NCBI RefSeq assembly: GCF_003046175.1
Contig: NZ_PZZM01000001.1
Location: forward strand, 4,853,001 to 4,917,000
Direction of reading: 5' to 3'
DNA: 64,000 nucleotides
From: Bosea sp. 124
GTDB lineage: Bacteria > Pseudomonadota > Alphaproteobacteria > Rhizobiales > Beijerinckiaceae
The notes beneath the pieces are model-generated. The model ran no database searches. It saw only the letters and a list, made by a program, of their open reading frames with translations, and was not told the origin of the DNA. Both the position numbers and the translations under genes were made by a program. Below are positions 17,751-27,350 of this stretch, piece after piece (position 1 is the first letter of the stretch; every line of letters starts with the position of its first letter).

Positions 17751-18923
17751 ATGTTGACCCGCCGCCCCGGTCCGATGCTTGTTGCCTTGTCTGTCGCGAC
17801 GCTGATGACCGCCACAGTCGTGCTATTGCCGCACGGCGCCCGAGCGCAAGGCGCCCCGCCGGCGCCTCCGGTTCAGGTTTCCACGCCGCTCGCCCAGCGC
17901 GTCACCAACTGGGACGAGTTCACCGGTCGCTTCGAGGCGAGCGAGCAGGTCGAGGTGCGGGCGCGCGTCTCGGGGTTCCTGGACTCGCTTCACTTCAAGG
18001 ACGGCGATCTCGTCAAGAAGGGCGACCTGCTCTTCACCATCGACCCCCGCCCCTACCGCCTCGCGGTCGACGCTGCGCGCGCCGAGGTCGCCCGGGCCAA
18101 GGCCCAGGTCGAGCTGGCGCAGAACGAGGTGGAGCGCGCCGAGGGACTGACGCAGAACCGCACCATCACGGCCCGCGACGTCGATCAGCGCCGGGCCAAT
18201 CTGAACAGTGCCATCGGCAGCCAGCAGGGCGCCGAGGCGAATTTCAAGACCGCCGAGCTCAATCTGGAATGGACCGAGGTGCGCGCACCGCTGGCGGGCC
18301 GCCTCTCCAACCGCCGTGTCGACCCCGGCAACCTGATCGCCGGCGGCCAGTCGGGCGCGACGCTGCTGACGACGATCGTTGCGGTCGATCCGATCTACTT
18401 CACCTTCGACGCCTCCGAGGCGGACTATCTGCGCCTTCAGCGCCAGGCCAGAAGCCTGCGTGCCGGCGCCTCACGCGAGGATGGCACGCGTGCCGAGGCT
18501 CGCCTGTCGGATGAGCAGGAGTGGAAGCGCCGCGGCAAGATCGACTTCGTCGACAACGCGCTCAATGCGCGTTCCGGCACGATCCGCAGCCGCGTCGTGT
18601 TCCCGAATACGGACCAGTTCCTGACGCCGGGCACCTTCGGGCGGTTGCGGATCTATTCCGGCGAGGCCGATGCCCTGCTGGTTCCCGACAGCGTCATCGT
18701 CTCCGATCAGGCCAACAAGATCGTCCTGACCGTCGGGCCGGAGAACAAGATCGTGCCGAAGCCGGTGGTGCTGGGGCAGATCACGGGCGGCCTGCGCGTC
18801 ATCCGCAGCGGCCTGACCCCTCAGGACAAGGTCGTGATCGGCGGTTTCGCCAATCCGATGGTGCGCCCGGGCGCGACCGTCACGCCGCAGCCGGGCGAAA
18901 TCAAGATCGCCGCGTCGAACTGA
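17751..18923 (+). CDS. RND efflux periplasmic adaptor (MexE-like)
   Basis: 390 residues with an N-terminal signal (about 1-32). The biotinyl-lipoyl/hairpin region is clear: EFTGRFEASEQVEVRARVSG, GDLVKKGDLLFTIDPRPY, then an alpha-helical hairpin rich in Ala/Glu/Gln (AKAQVELAQNEVERAEGL). The beta-barrel and membrane-proximal domains follow. It links the inner-membrane RND pump encoded next to an outer-membrane channel. No outer-membrane factor gene and no TetR or LysR regulator is adjacent, so these components must lie elsewhere. The pump gene starts 74 bp downstream. Confidence 0.94.
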   Translation: MLTRRPGPMLVALSVATLMTATVVLLPHGARAQGAPPAPPVQVSTPLAQRVTNWDEFTGRFEASEQVEVRARVSGFLDSLHFKDGDLVKKGDLLFTIDPRPYRLAVDAARAEVARAKAQVELAQNEVERAEGLTQNRTITARDVDQRRANLNSAIGSQQGAEANFKTAELNLEWTEVRAPLAGRLSNRRVDPGNLIAGGQSGATLLTTIVAVDPIYFTFDASEADYLRLQRQARSLRAGASREDGTRAEARLSDEQEWKRRGKIDFVDNALNARSGTIRSRVVFPNTDQFLTPGTFGRLRIYSGEADALLVPDSVIVSDQANKIVLTVGPENKIVPKPVVLGQITGGLRVIRSGLTPQDKVVIGGFANPMVRPGATVTPQPGEIKIAASN

Positions 18924-18997
18924 ACGCGGCAGCCTTCGACATTGCACCTCGGACGGCCGTCGGCCGTCCGCCCTGACGTCAGGCCAGGACAGATTCC

Positions 18998-21900
18998 ATG
19001 TTCCGTTTCGCCCATTTCTTCATCGACCGGCCCATCTTCGCCACCGTGCTCTCGGTGCTGCTGACGATCGCCGGCGCCATCGCCCAGCGCGGCCTCCCGA
19101 TCGCCGAATATCCGGAGATCGCGCCGCCGACGGTCTCGATCACCGCGACTTATCCCGGCGCCTCGGCCGAGGTCGTTGCCGCGACCGTCGCGACCCCGAT
19201 CGAGCAGGAGGTGAACGGCGTCGACGACATGCTCTACATCACCTCGCAGTCGACCGGCGACGGGCGGGTGACCATCAACGTCGTGTTCAAGGCCGGCGTC
19301 GACATCGACCAAGCGCAGGTGCTGGTGCAGAACCGGGTCTCGGCCGCGGAACCGCGGCTGCCGCAGGATGTGCGCGCGCTCGGCATCCAGACGCGCAAGG
19401 CCTCGCCCGATCTGATGATGGTCATTAACATGATCTCGCCGGATGGCTCGCGCGACGCGCAATACGTCTCGAACTACGCGACGCTCAACGTCAAGGACGT
19501 GCTGACGCGCATCGACGGCGTCGGCAACGTCCAGGTCTTCGGCGCGCGCGACTTCTCGATGCGGGTCTGGCTCGATCCCGCCAAGGTGTCGTCACGCAAT
19601 CTGACGGCCGGCGATGTGGTGGCCGCGCTGCGCGCAGCCAACGTCCAGGTCGCGGCGGGCGCGATCAACCAGCCTCCGGCGAAATCCGACGGCGCCTTCC
19701 AGCTTTCCGTCAACACGCTCGGGCGCCTGACCGACATCGCCGAGTTCGAGAACATCGTCGTGCGCTCCGACGCCAGCGGCGGCACGATCCGGATTCGCGA
19801 CATCGCGCGGGTCGAGCTCGGCTCGCAGGACTACACCACCAACGCCTATCTCGATAACCAGAACGCCGTCGCCATCGGCATCTTCCAGCGGCCGGGCTCG
19901 AATGCGCTCGCCACCGCCGACACCCTGATCAAGACCATGGAGACGATGTCGCGCGAGTTCCCCGCCGGGCTCGAACACCGCATCATCTACAACCCGACCG
20001 AGTTCATCGCCGAATCGGTCAAGGCGGTCGTCCAGACCCTGATCGAGGCCGTTGCGCTCGTCGTGGTCGTGGTGATCCTGTTCCTGCAGACATGGCGCGC
20101 GGCGATCATCCCGATCATCGCAATCCCGGTTTCACTGGTCGGCACCTTCCTCGTCATGAGCGCGGTTGGAATTTCGTTCAACACGATCTCGCTGCTGGCG
20201 CTGGTGCTGGCCATCGGCATCGTCGTCGACGACGCGATCGTCGTGGTCGAAAACGTCGAGCGCTATCTGGCCGAGGGCATGTCGGCGAAGGACGCCGCGC
20301 ACAAGACGATGGACGAGGTCGGTGGCGCGCTGCTCGCCATCGCGCTCGTGCTCTGCGCCGTGTTCATCCCGACCGCCTTCATCAGCGGCCTGCAGGGCAC
20401 GTTCTACCAGCAGTTCGCGGTCACGATCGCAGCCTCGACGGCGATCTCCTGCTTCGTCTCGCTGACCCTGTCGCCGGCTCTGGCGGCGCTGCTGCTGAAG
20501 CCGCATGGCCATGACGAAGGCCAGAAGAAGGGCTTCTTCTACGCGCTGGGCGCGCCGGTTCGCGGCTTCTTCCACTATTTCAACAAGGGCTTCGACTGGC
20601 TCTCGCGCAGCTATGGAGGGCTGACCTCGCGGCTGATCCGCTTCTCGGTGATCCTGCTCATCGCCTATGCCGGGCTGATTGCGCTGACGGCGCAGCGCCT
20701 GACATCGACGCCGACCGGCCTCGTGCCGCAGCTCGATCGCGGCTATTTCATTGCCGCCTTCCAGCTCCCCCCCGGCTCCTCGCTGCCGCGCACCGACGCG
20801 GTGATCCGCAAGGCATCCGACCTGCTCCTGTCCCGGCCGGGCGTTGCGCACGCCATCGCCTTCGCCGGCCTCGACGGCGCGACCTTCACGATCGCTCCGA
20901 ATACCGGCGTCGTCTTCGTCAGTCTCAAGCCCTTCGCCGAGCGCCAGAAGGACGGGTTGACGACGCAAGGCATCCTTGGCGACCTCCGCCGGCAGATGTT
21001 CAGCATCAGCGAGGCCTTCGCGCTGGTGATCGAGCCTCCGGCCGTGCCGGGCATCGGCACGGGCGGCGGCCTCAAGGGCTATGTCCAGGACCGTTCCGGC
21101 CGCGGACTGGCGGCGCTCGAGGGTGCGACCTGGGCCGTGGCGGGTGCCGCCGGCCAGGTGCCGGGCATCCAGCAGCCCTTCACGCTGTTCTCGACCAAGA
21201 CACCTCAGGTCTTCGCCGACATCGACCGCACCAAGGCGGAAATGCTCGGGGTGCCGGTGACGCGGGTCTTCGAGACGCTGTCGGTCTATATGGGCTCGGC
21301 CTATATCAACGACTTCAACCTGCTCGGACGGACTTATCGGGTGACGGCCCAGGCCGACAATCCGTTCCGTCTCGATTTGCGCGACGTCGCCAATCTCAAG
21401 ACCCGCAATGCCGATGGCGAGATGGTGCCGATCGGCTCGGTGGCGTCGTTCTCCGACACCACCGGCGCTTATCGCGTGCCGCGCTACAATCTCTTCCCGG
21501 CTGCCGAAGTGCAGTTGTCGATGGCGCGGGGCTTCTCCACCGGCCAGGGCATCGCGGCGATCGAGAAGATCGCGGCGGAGCGCCTGCCCGCGGGCTTCGG
21601 CTTCGAATGGACCGAGATCGCGCTGCAGGAGAAGCTTGCCGGCAACACGGCCGTCATCGCCTTCGGACTGGCGGTGGTCTTCGTCTTCCTGCTGCTGGCG
21701 GCATTGTACGAGAGCTGGATGCTGCCGCTGGCGGTCATCCTAATCGTGCCGATGTGCATTCTCGCGGCGATGATCGGCGTGAACCATCAAGGGCTCGACC
21801 GCAACATCCTGGTCGATATCGGCCTGGTCGTGCTGGTTGGCCTCGCCGCCAAGAACGCGATCCTGATCGTCGAGTTCGCCAAGCAGGCCGAGGACGAGGG

Positions 21901-22195
21901 CATGCACCGGCGCGACGCGGCCATCGCCGCTGCGCGGACGCGGTTGCGGCCGATCCTGATGACCTCGCTCGCCTTCATCCTCGGCGTGCTGCCGCTGACG
22001 ATCTCGGTCGGGGCCGGCGCGGAGATGCGGCAAGCGATGGGCATTGCGGTGTTCTCCGGCATGGTCGGCGTGACCTTCTTCGGCCTGATCTTCACCCCGG
22101 TGTTCTATGTGGTGGTGCGCTGGCTCGCAGACCTGCGCAAGAAGAAGACGCCGGCCGAGCCGACCCGTCACGAGCCGACGGCGGCGCATGGCTGA
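18998..22195 (+). CDS. RND multidrug efflux permease (HAE1 family, MexF-like)
   Basis: 1065 residues, full length for a proton-driven hydrophobe/amphiphile exporter. It opens MFRFAHFFIDRPIFATVLSV, has the two large periplasmic loops, and carries the paired TM4 aspartates of the proton relay in LAIGIVVDDAIVVVENVER (Asp411, Asp412). The second half repeats the pattern with NILVDIGLVVLVGLAAKNAI. Substrates probably include drugs or aromatic compounds but cannot be read from sequence. It forms an operon with the upstream adaptor and ends at a clear terminator. Confidence 0.96.
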   Translation: MFRFAHFFIDRPIFATVLSVLLTIAGAIAQRGLPIAEYPEIAPPTVSITATYPGASAEVVAATVATPIEQEVNGVDDMLYITSQSTGDGRVTINVVFKAGVDIDQAQVLVQNRVSAAEPRLPQDVRALGIQTRKASPDLMMVINMISPDGSRDAQYVSNYATLNVKDVLTRIDGVGNVQVFGARDFSMRVWLDPAKVSSRNLTAGDVVAALRAANVQVAAGAINQPPAKSDGAFQLSVNTLGRLTDIAEFENIVVRSDASGGTIRIRDIARVELGSQDYTTNAYLDNQNAVAIGIFQRPGSNALATADTLIKTMETMSREFPAGLEHRIIYNPTEFIAESVKAVVQTLIEAVALVVVVVILFLQTWRAAIIPIIAIPVSLVGTFLVMSAVGISFNTISLLALVLAIGIVVDDAIVVVENVERYLAEGMSAKDAAHKTMDEVGGALLAIALVLCAVFIPTAFISGLQGTFYQQFAVTIAASTAISCFVSLTLSPALAALLLKPHGHDEGQKKGFFYALGAPVRGFFHYFNKGFDWLSRSYGGLTSRLIRFSVILLIAYAGLIALTAQRLTSTPTGLVPQLDRGYFIAAFQLPPGSSLPRTDAVIRKASDLLLSRPGVAHAIAFAGLDGATFTIAPNTGVVFVSLKPFAERQKDGLTTQGILGDLRRQMFSISEAFALVIEPPAVPGIGTGGGLKGYVQDRSGRGLAALEGATWAVAGAAGQVPGIQQPFTLFSTKTPQVFADIDRTKAEMLGVPVTRVFETLSVYMGSAYINDFNLLGRTYRVTAQADNPFRLDLRDVANLKTRNADGEMVPIGSVASFSDTTGAYRVPRYNLFPAAEVQLSMARGFSTGQGIAAIEKIAAERLPAGFGFEWTEIALQEKLAGNTAVIAFGLAVVFVFLLLAALYESWMLPLAVILIVPMCILAAMIGVNHQGLDRNILVDIGLVVLVGLAAKNAILIVEFAKQAEDEGMHRRDAAIAAARTRLRPILMTSLAFILGVLPLTISVGAGAEMRQAMGIAVFSGMVGVTFFGLIFTPVFYVVVRWLADLRKKKTPAEPTRHEPTAAHG

Positions 22196-22240
22196 CGGAC
22201 ACATGGCTGACGGCACGAGCCGACAGCAACAGACAATGCG

Positions 22241-22268
22241 AAAGGGCCGCTTGCGCGGCCCTTTTTTC
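22241..22268 (+). terminator. Rho-independent terminator of the RND operon
   Basis: A perfect 10-bp stem (AAAGGGCCGC / GCGGCCCTTT) with a TTGC loop and a T-run, 45 bp after the permease stop. Confidence 0.9.
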
Positions 22269-22300
22269 TTGGGTTGGCTGTTGCGCGCCTCCGCGCCGGA

Positions 22301-23533
22301 TCAGTGTCCGCCGAAGACCAGCAGCTTGATCGGCAGCACCGCAGCCTGGATGCGCAGCAGCAGCGCATGGACGAGCCCGACTGCGTCGACGGCATGCAGG
22401 GCGACACTTCTGGTCGTGCTCAGCTTCCCCGACGCGATCAGGTCATGGTTGCTGGTATAGGCGTTGGCGATGCAGCTGCTGCCCGGGACGACGCCGGTCA
22501 GGCCGCCTTCATAGAGCGGTTCGAGAAAGGTGAGGATGGTGCCAGGCGCCCTCGTCTGCTGGGCATCGATAAGCACTTCGCCGCCACGGAACTGCCCCGC
22601 CGCGATGAAGTCCTGCACATCCGTCACCACCATCGGGATGATCGTCCAGGGTTTCGACAGGCAGGTGACCTCCGCGATCATGCCGACCTTGAGCACCTGT
22701 GCCTCGACCTGGCCGAATCCGGCCTGGAGCATGGTTCGTCCGGCTCCCTCCGGGATCAGGATGCCGGCCGGGCGCATGAAGGGATTGACGATATCGCCGA
22801 CCTGAAGCGCGAATTGTTCGATATGGCCGGTGAAACCGGCACGGACGACCGTCTTGGCGAGATCGACTTCGGCCTGGGCCAGAGCCGCCTCCGCACTGGC
22901 CTTCTCGGCCGGCAGCAGCACGGCGATCCGCGTCTGCGCCGATTCGCGCGCAGCGGTCGCGGCAGTAACTGCCGCCTGACGACCCTCGACGAGGTTCTGG
23001 AGGCGTTCGATCTCGCGCTCTGCGACCGTGCCCGAGTTCCGCGCCTTCAGCTCCTGCTTCGTGTTCAGTTCGTCCAGCGCCTGTTGATACTGGCTCTTCT
23101 CTTCCAGGATCTTGGCGTCGTTGGTCTGGAGATCGACCCTGGCGACAGTAAGGCCTGCCTCCACTTCGGCGATCTTGCGCCGGGCCGTTTCGGCCGCAGC
23201 CCTCTGCGTCGAGCTGTCGAGGCTGAAGATCGGCGCGCCCCGCGCAATTTTCTCACCACTTCGGATATGGATTTCGGCGACCCGCCCGCTGGTCTCGGGC
23301 ACGATCGGCACCGTGCGGAAGAACAGCGTCGCATTGGTCGTCGAGGGATGGTTGTAGAAGATCACCGTGATCAGGCCGACCGCCAGCATCAGGCAGGTGA
23401 TGATGCCCCAGCGCAGCTCGAACCAGACGGAATAGAGTGTGATCTCATGGCCGATCCGCTTGCCCTGGCGGTAACGGCGATAGAGGTAGTCCGGCAGGAT
23501 CGTCAGCAGCGAGCACAGCAGAATCTCAAGCAT
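22301..23533 (-). CDS. HlyD/EmrA-like membrane fusion protein
   Basis: About 410 residues from the ATG at 23533 (MLEILLCSLLTILPDYLYRR). One transmembrane helix (about 40-62) is followed by a lipoyl half (PIVPETSGRVAEIHIRSGEK), a long coiled-coil hairpin (about 120-230), the second lipoyl half (VVRAGFTGHIEQFALQVGD) and a beta-barrel. It is likely the periplasmic adaptor of an efflux or secretion system, but no pump gene adjoins it. The start overlaps the preceding small membrane protein gene by 8 bp, so the two are coupled. The pairing recalls E. coli YibI-YibH. Confidence 0.87.
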   Translation of the reverse strand: MLEILLCSLLTILPDYLYRRYRQGKRIGHEITLYSVWFELRWGIITCLMLAVGLITVIFYNHPSTTNATLFFRTVPIVPETSGRVAEIHIRSGEKIARGAPIFSLDSSTQRAAAETARRKIAEVEAGLTVARVDLQTNDAKILEEKSQYQQALDELNTKQELKARNSGTVAEREIERLQNLVEGRQAAVTAATAARESAQTRIAVLLPAEKASAEAALAQAEVDLAKTVVRAGFTGHIEQFALQVGDIVNPFMRPAGILIPEGAGRTMLQAGFGQVEAQVLKVGMIAEVTCLSKPWTIIPMVVTDVQDFIAAGQFRGGEVLIDAQQTRAPGTILTFLEPLYEGGLTGVVPGSSCIANAYTSNHDLIASGKLSTTRSVALHAVDAVGLVHALLLRIQAAVLPIKLLVFGGH

Positions 23534-23972
23534 GAACGGGCGCTCCGTCCTGATCGGTCTTCGCTTCGGCCTGGACCGGCGCGGGCGGCGGCAATGGCGC
23601 TTCGACGGCCTCCCCCCCTTCACCGGGAGCCTGTCCCGCCATCTTCTCAAGCGATCCGGCCATCCGGCGCAGCGGATTCCAGAAATCGGGAATCTCGATC
23701 AGCGCCAGCAGAAGCCCGGCGACCCAGAACAGGTGGATATGGGTGAAGAGCGCGAGCAGGCCGAGGACCGCGACGATCTCGAACTGCAGCTTGTGCGCCT
23801 TGTGTGCCATCCGCTCGGGCAAGGTGTGGAGCCGAAGGAAGATCAGGCCCACGCCCAGCACCGCACCGAGCAGCGTCGCGATCGCGACGAGAAGCAAGAC
23901 GTCCGTCTCGCCGGGCGGTGTGATAAAGGATGGCAGATGCGGCGTCGCCACCGGATGTATCGGAAGTGCCAA
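23526..23972 (-). CDS. Small inner-membrane protein paired with HlyD gene (DUF3302/YibI-like)
   Basis: About 148 residues. The best start is a TTG at 23972, directly after a GGGGGGA ribosome-binding site; the longer frame upstream to 24068 looks non-coding. Two hydrophobic helices (about 25-48 and 62-88; LLLVAIATLLGAVLG and VLGLLALFTHIHLFWVAG) are followed by IPDFWNPLRRMAGSLEKMAG and a Pro/Ala/Glu-rich cytoplasmic tail. The layout, with LH-x-LPERMAHKAHK between the helices, is similar to the small partner YibI of the HlyD-like YibH; this is by recalled resemblance only. Confidence 0.7.
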   Translation of the reverse strand: MALPIHPVATPHLPSFITPPGETDVLLLVAIATLLGAVLGVGLIFLRLHTLPERMAHKAHKLQFEIVAVLGLLALFTHIHLFWVAGLLLALIEIPDFWNPLRRMAGSLEKMAGQAPGEGGEAVEAPLPPPAPVQAEAKTDQDGAPVHA

Positions 23973-24171
23973 AATAATCCCCCCAGTCTTTCGCCTGGGC
24001 TGGCGTCCGGCAAGCCGGTTGCGGTTCTTCCGTGGCGCGCCGATCACGCGCTGACGTGGGCTGCCCAAGCGTCAGTAGATGTGACGCCGATCAAGCGGGG
24101 GAGTCAAATGGCTTCGCGGCCGGCTCCGCACCGGCCGCGAAGCCCAACCGTGCCGGGCCTCCTGTTGGGAA

Positions 24172-25686
24172 TCAGCCCCACCAGCGCTCTGCGACCGGGA
24201 AGCGCCCTGCGGCGTCCTCGATGGCCTGACCGAGCGAGAACAATGTCTCCTCGTCGAAGGGGCGGCCGATGAGCTGCAGGCCGAGCGGCAGGCCCTGACG
24301 ATCGAGCCCGGCCGGCACGGCGAGGCCGGGCAGGCCGGCCATGTTCACCGTGACCGTGAAGATGTCGTTGAGATACATCTCGACCGGGTCGGCCGAGCCC
24401 TTCTCGCCGATGCCGAAAGCCGCGGACGGCGTGGCGGGCGTCAGCACGGCGTCGATGCCGGCCGCATAGGCCTCGTCGAAATCGCGCTTGATCAGCGTCC
24501 GAACCTTCTGGGCCTTGAGGTAATAGGCGTCGTAATAGCCGGCCGAGAGGACGTAGGTGCCGATCATGATGCGGCGCTTGACCTCGGCGCCGAAGCCGGC
24601 GGCGCGGGTCTTCTCGTACATCTCGACGATGTCGCGGCCCTGCTCGCGCAGGCCGTAGCGGACGCCGTCATAGCGGGCGAGGTTGGACGAGGCTTCGGCC
24701 GGGGCGACGATGTAATAGGCCGGCAGGGCATATTTGGTGTGCGGCAGCGAGATCTCGACGATCTCGGCGCCGGCAGCCTTGAGCCAGTCGATGCCCTGCT
24801 GCCAGAGCGCTTCGATCTCGGCGTTGAGCCCGTCGAGCCGGTATTCCCTGGGAATGCCGATCTTCATGCCCTTGACCGACCGGCCGACGGCCTTCTCGTA
24901 ATCCGGCACGGCGTTGTCGACCGAGGTCGTGTCCTTGGGATCGTGACCGGCCATGGAGCGCAGCATCACGGCGCAGTCGCGCACGCTTTTGCCGATCGGG
25001 CCCGCCTGATCGAGCGAGGAGGCGAAGGCGACGATGCCCCAGCGCGAGCAGCGGCCATAGGTCGGCTTGATGCCGACGGTGCCGGTGAAGGCGGCAGGCT
25101 GGCGGATCGAGCCGCCGGTGTCGGTTGCGGTCGCCGCGAGGCAGAGATCGGCCGCAACCGCCGAGGCCGAGCCGCCTGACGAGCCGCCCGGCACAAGATG
25201 GGCGCCCTCGACCGCGCCGGTCGCGCCCGCGCCGACATTGGAGCCTTTGCGGCGCCACGGGTTCACCACCGATCCGAAGGCCGAGGTCTCGTTCGACGAG
25301 CCCATGGCGAATTCGTCATTGTTGAGCTTGCCGAGCATGACGGCGCCGTCGCGCCAGAGCTGGCCCGAAACCGTCGACTCATAGGGCGGAATGAAGTTGC
25401 CGAGGATTTTCGAGCAGGCAGTGGTGCGCACGCCTTCCGTCGCGAAGAGATCCTTGATGCCGAGCGGCAGACCCTCGAGCGGGCCGGCGTCGCCCTTCGC
25501 CAGCCTGGCATCGGACACCGCCGCCTGCTTCAGCGCGTGCTCCGGGGTCTCCAGCACATAGGCGTTCAGCGCGCGCGCCTTCTCGACAGCGGCGATATGG
25601 GCCTTCGTCAGCTCGGTCGCGGAGAAGGTCTTGGCCTTCAGCCCGTCGCGCGCTTCGGTCAGGGTCAGGCGGGTGAGATCGGTCAC
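24172..25686 (-). CDS. gatA: Asp-tRNA(Asn)/Glu-tRNA(Gln) amidotransferase subunit A
   Basis: 504 residues starting with GTG at 25686. GatA is the amidase that releases ammonia from glutamine for transamidation. The amidase signature is present: [20 protein letters not shown] with the catalytic Lys, then [20 protein letters not shown] and [15 protein letters not shown] containing the Ser-cisSer-Lys triad. The C-terminal part has [20 protein letters not shown]. gatC lies 85 bp upstream on the same strand, and the two are probably cotranscribed. Confidence 0.97.
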   Translation of the reverse strand: MTDLTRLTLTEARDGLKAKTFSATELTKAHIAAVEKARALNAYVLETPEHALKQAAVSDARLAKGDAGPLEGLPLGIKDLFATEGVRTTACSKILGNFIPPYESTVSGQLWRDGAVMLGKLNNDEFAMGSSNETSAFGSVVNPWRRKGSNVGAGATGAVEGAHLVPGGSSGGSASAVAADLCLAATATDTGGSIRQPAAFTGTVGIKPTYGRCSRWGIVAFASSLDQAGPIGKSVRDCAVMLRSMAGHDPKDTTSVDNAVPDYEKAVGRSVKGMKIGIPREYRLDGLNAEIEALWQQGIDWLKAAGAEIVEISLPHTKYALPAYYIVAPAEASSNLARYDGVRYGLREQGRDIVEMYEKTRAAGFGAEVKRRIMIGTYVLSAGYYDAYYLKAQKVRTLIKRDFDEAYAAGIDAVLTPATPSAAFGIGEKGSADPVEMYLNDIFTVTVNMAGLPGLAVPAGLDRQGLPLGLQLIGRPFDEETLFSLGQAIEDAAGRFPVAERWWG

Positions 25687-25771
25687 GTTGGAATTCCAGC
25701 GTTATCTGGTCGGGAGGCCCCGGATCGCGCGCCGCGCGTCCCGGGTAATCGAAGGAGCGGCTATCGCCCGC

Positions 25772-26059
25772 TCACTCGATCACCTTCGGCACCATGAAAT
25801 AGTTGTCGTCCGAAGCAGGCGCGTTGGCGACGATCTTGCCGGCGATCTCGCCATCGGTGACGATATCCTCGCGCTGCTTCATCGCCATCGGCGTCACCGA
25901 GGTCAGCGGCTCGACGCCGTCGACATTCACCTCGTTGAGCTGCTCGACGAAGCCGAGGATGGCGTTGAGCTCGCCTTGCAACTTGGGCAGATCGGCCTCC
26001 GGCACGGCGATGCGCGCCAGATGCGCGACGCGTTTGACGGTGGCGAGATCGACCGACAT
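25772..26059 (-). CDS. gatC: Asp-tRNA(Asn)/Glu-tRNA(Gln) amidotransferase subunit C
   Basis: 95 residues from the ATG at 26059, which has a CAGGAG ribosome-binding site. GatC is the small belt subunit that stabilises GatA on GatB. It opens [20 protein letters not shown] and contains [20 protein letters not shown] and the terminal FMVPKVIE, all conserved. An in-frame upstream extension to 26221 runs through the hairpin at 26171-26193 and is not coding. Confidence 0.95.
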   Translation of the reverse strand: MSVDLATVKRVAHLARIAVPEADLPKLQGELNAILGFVEQLNEVNVDGVEPLTSVTPMAMKQREDIVTDGEIAGKIVANAPASDDNYFMVPKVIE

Positions 26060-26170
26060 GGCGGGCTCCTGAAAGGGGGCGGCGCAGCGCGCGCCGGACA
26101 TGCTCAGGGCTATAAGGCCGCTCTCCGCCGCTCGCAAGGATCGCAGCAAGATACAAGCCGGGCGCGCGAT

Positions 26171-26193
26171 CCCCTCTCCTGCAAGGAGAGGGG
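26171..26193. repeat. Short perfect hairpin upstream of gatC
   Basis: A perfect 10-bp stem CCCCTCTCCT / AGGAGAGGGG with loop GCA. It lacks a T-run, so it is more like a dispersed intergenic palindrome than a terminator. It shares a core with 13708-13761. The 272-bp gap 26060-26331 otherwise holds only this and the hairpin at 26301. Confidence 0.6.
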
Positions 26194-26300
26194 CAGGCGT
26201 GATGTGCAGGCCCTCGGACACCGCAACTGTGAGCTGACGGCGGCGCCCGTCCGTCGCGCTGGTCGAGGGGCCGCCCCCTCGCCCTGCCCTCTGCCTCCTG

Positions 26301-26321
26301 CCCTCTGCCTATGGCAGAGGG
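26301..26321. repeat. Hairpin between the hydrolase gene and gatC
   Basis: A perfect 9-bp stem CCCTCTGCC / GGCAGAGGG with a three-base loop, preceded by another CCCTCTGCCT copy at about 26287. It lies 10 bp past the stop of the UPF0173 gene and might help end its transcript, but there is no T-run. Confidence 0.5.
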
Positions 26322-26331
26322 TTTCCATGCC

Positions 26332-27030
26332 TCAGATGGTGACAGCCTCGCCCTTCTTCGGCACCACCGCCTCGATGCTGCTGCCCTTCAGCCCTGCCAC
26401 GAACGCATCCGCGTTCTGGTCGATCATCGGGAACGAACCGTAATGGCAGGGGATTGCGGTCTGCGGCTTGACGAAACGCGTCATGGCGAGCGCCGCCGTC
26501 TTGCCACCCATGGTGAAACGGTCCCCGATCGGACAGATGCAGACCTCCACGCCATGAAGCTCGCTGATCAGCGCCATGTCCGAGAAGATGTCGGTGTCGC
26601 CCATGTGCCAGAGGGTCTTCTCGCCCTTCGCCTTGATGACCACGCCGTTCGGGTTGCCGAGCGGAAAGCCGACCCCGGCCTCGACCAGACCGGCGGAATG
26701 ATCGGCCCGGACCAGGCTGGCCGAGAAGGCGCCGCAATCGACCGTGCCGCCGGTGTTCATCGGCTCGAATTTCTTCATCCCCTTCGAGGCGAGGTACATG
26801 CAGAGATCGAAATTGGTCACGACCGTCGCGTCGTTCGCCTCGGCGATGGCGAGCGCGTCGCCGATATGGTCGCCATGACCGTGGGTGACGACGATGTGGC
26901 TGACGCCCTTCGAGACGGCTGCAACATCGCCCCCGAAGGCCGGGTTCCCGGTGAAGAACGGGTCGATCAGCAGGGACGTTCCGGCGAGATCGATACGGAA
27001 GGCCGAATGGCCGAACCAGGTCAGTTTCAT
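26332..27030 (-). CDS. UPF0173 metal-dependent hydrolase (metallo-beta-lactamase fold)
   Basis: 232 residues. The metal-binding motif THGHGDH near residue 50 is intact, with later ligands in [15 protein letters not shown] and CHYGSFPM. It opens [20 protein letters not shown] and matches the UPF0173/UlaG-like single-domain hydrolases found across bacteria; the substrate is unknown. It lies just downstream of the broken GIY-YIG gene on the same strand, 21 bp away. Confidence 0.92.
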   Translation of the reverse strand: MKLTWFGHSAFRIDLAGTSLLIDPFFTGNPAFGGDVAAVSKGVSHIVVTHGHGDHIGDALAIAEANDATVVTNFDLCMYLASKGMKKFEPMNTGGTVDCGAFSASLVRADHSAGLVEAGVGFPLGNPNGVVIKAKGEKTLWHMGDTDIFSDMALISELHGVEVCICPIGDRFTMGGKTAALAMTRFVKPQTAIPCHYGSFPMIDQNADAFVAGLKGSSIEAVVPKKGEAVTI

Positions 27031-27051
27031 CGTGGACTCCAGAATGGTCGC

Positions 27052-27342
27052 TCAATCGAGATGCGTCGTGGGGTATAGATCATTCCAATCGGGATTGCCT
27101 TGCTGAATCAATTCGATCTTCCAGTTTCGACGCCAATGCTTGATGCGCTTTTCCTCGGCAATGGCCTCATCAGGATTATCGTAATGCTCGGCATAAACGA
27201 GACGCATGGCACCATAGCGGCGCGCGAATTCCGAGCCTCAACCGTCGCGATGCTCCGATATGCGCCGCGACAGCGAGTTGGTTACGCCGACATAGAGCGT
27301 ACCGCCCTTTTTGCTCGCGAGAAGATAGATCCACATCTCCAT
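27052..27342 (-). pseudogene. GIY-YIG endonuclease (UvrC-like URI domain), broken by an in-frame TGA
   Basis: Reading leftward from the ATG at 27342, the frame gives MEMWIYLLASKKGGTLYVGV then TNSLSRRISEHRDG, a normal start of the small stand-alone GIY-YIG family, then a TGA at 27240-27238. The same frame continues without further stops through SEFARRYGAMRLVYAEHY, DNPDEAIAEEKRIKHWRRNW and KIELIQQGNPDWNDLYP to a TGA at 27054-27052. The total of 96 codons is the family's usual length, so a single base change is the whole lesion. Restoring one codon (for example CGA) would give an intact protein. It is either a young pseudogene, a sequencing error, or less likely a read-through gene. A palindromic element begins eight bases upstream of its ATG. 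Confidence 0.85.
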
Positions 27343-27350
27343 ATCATAGT

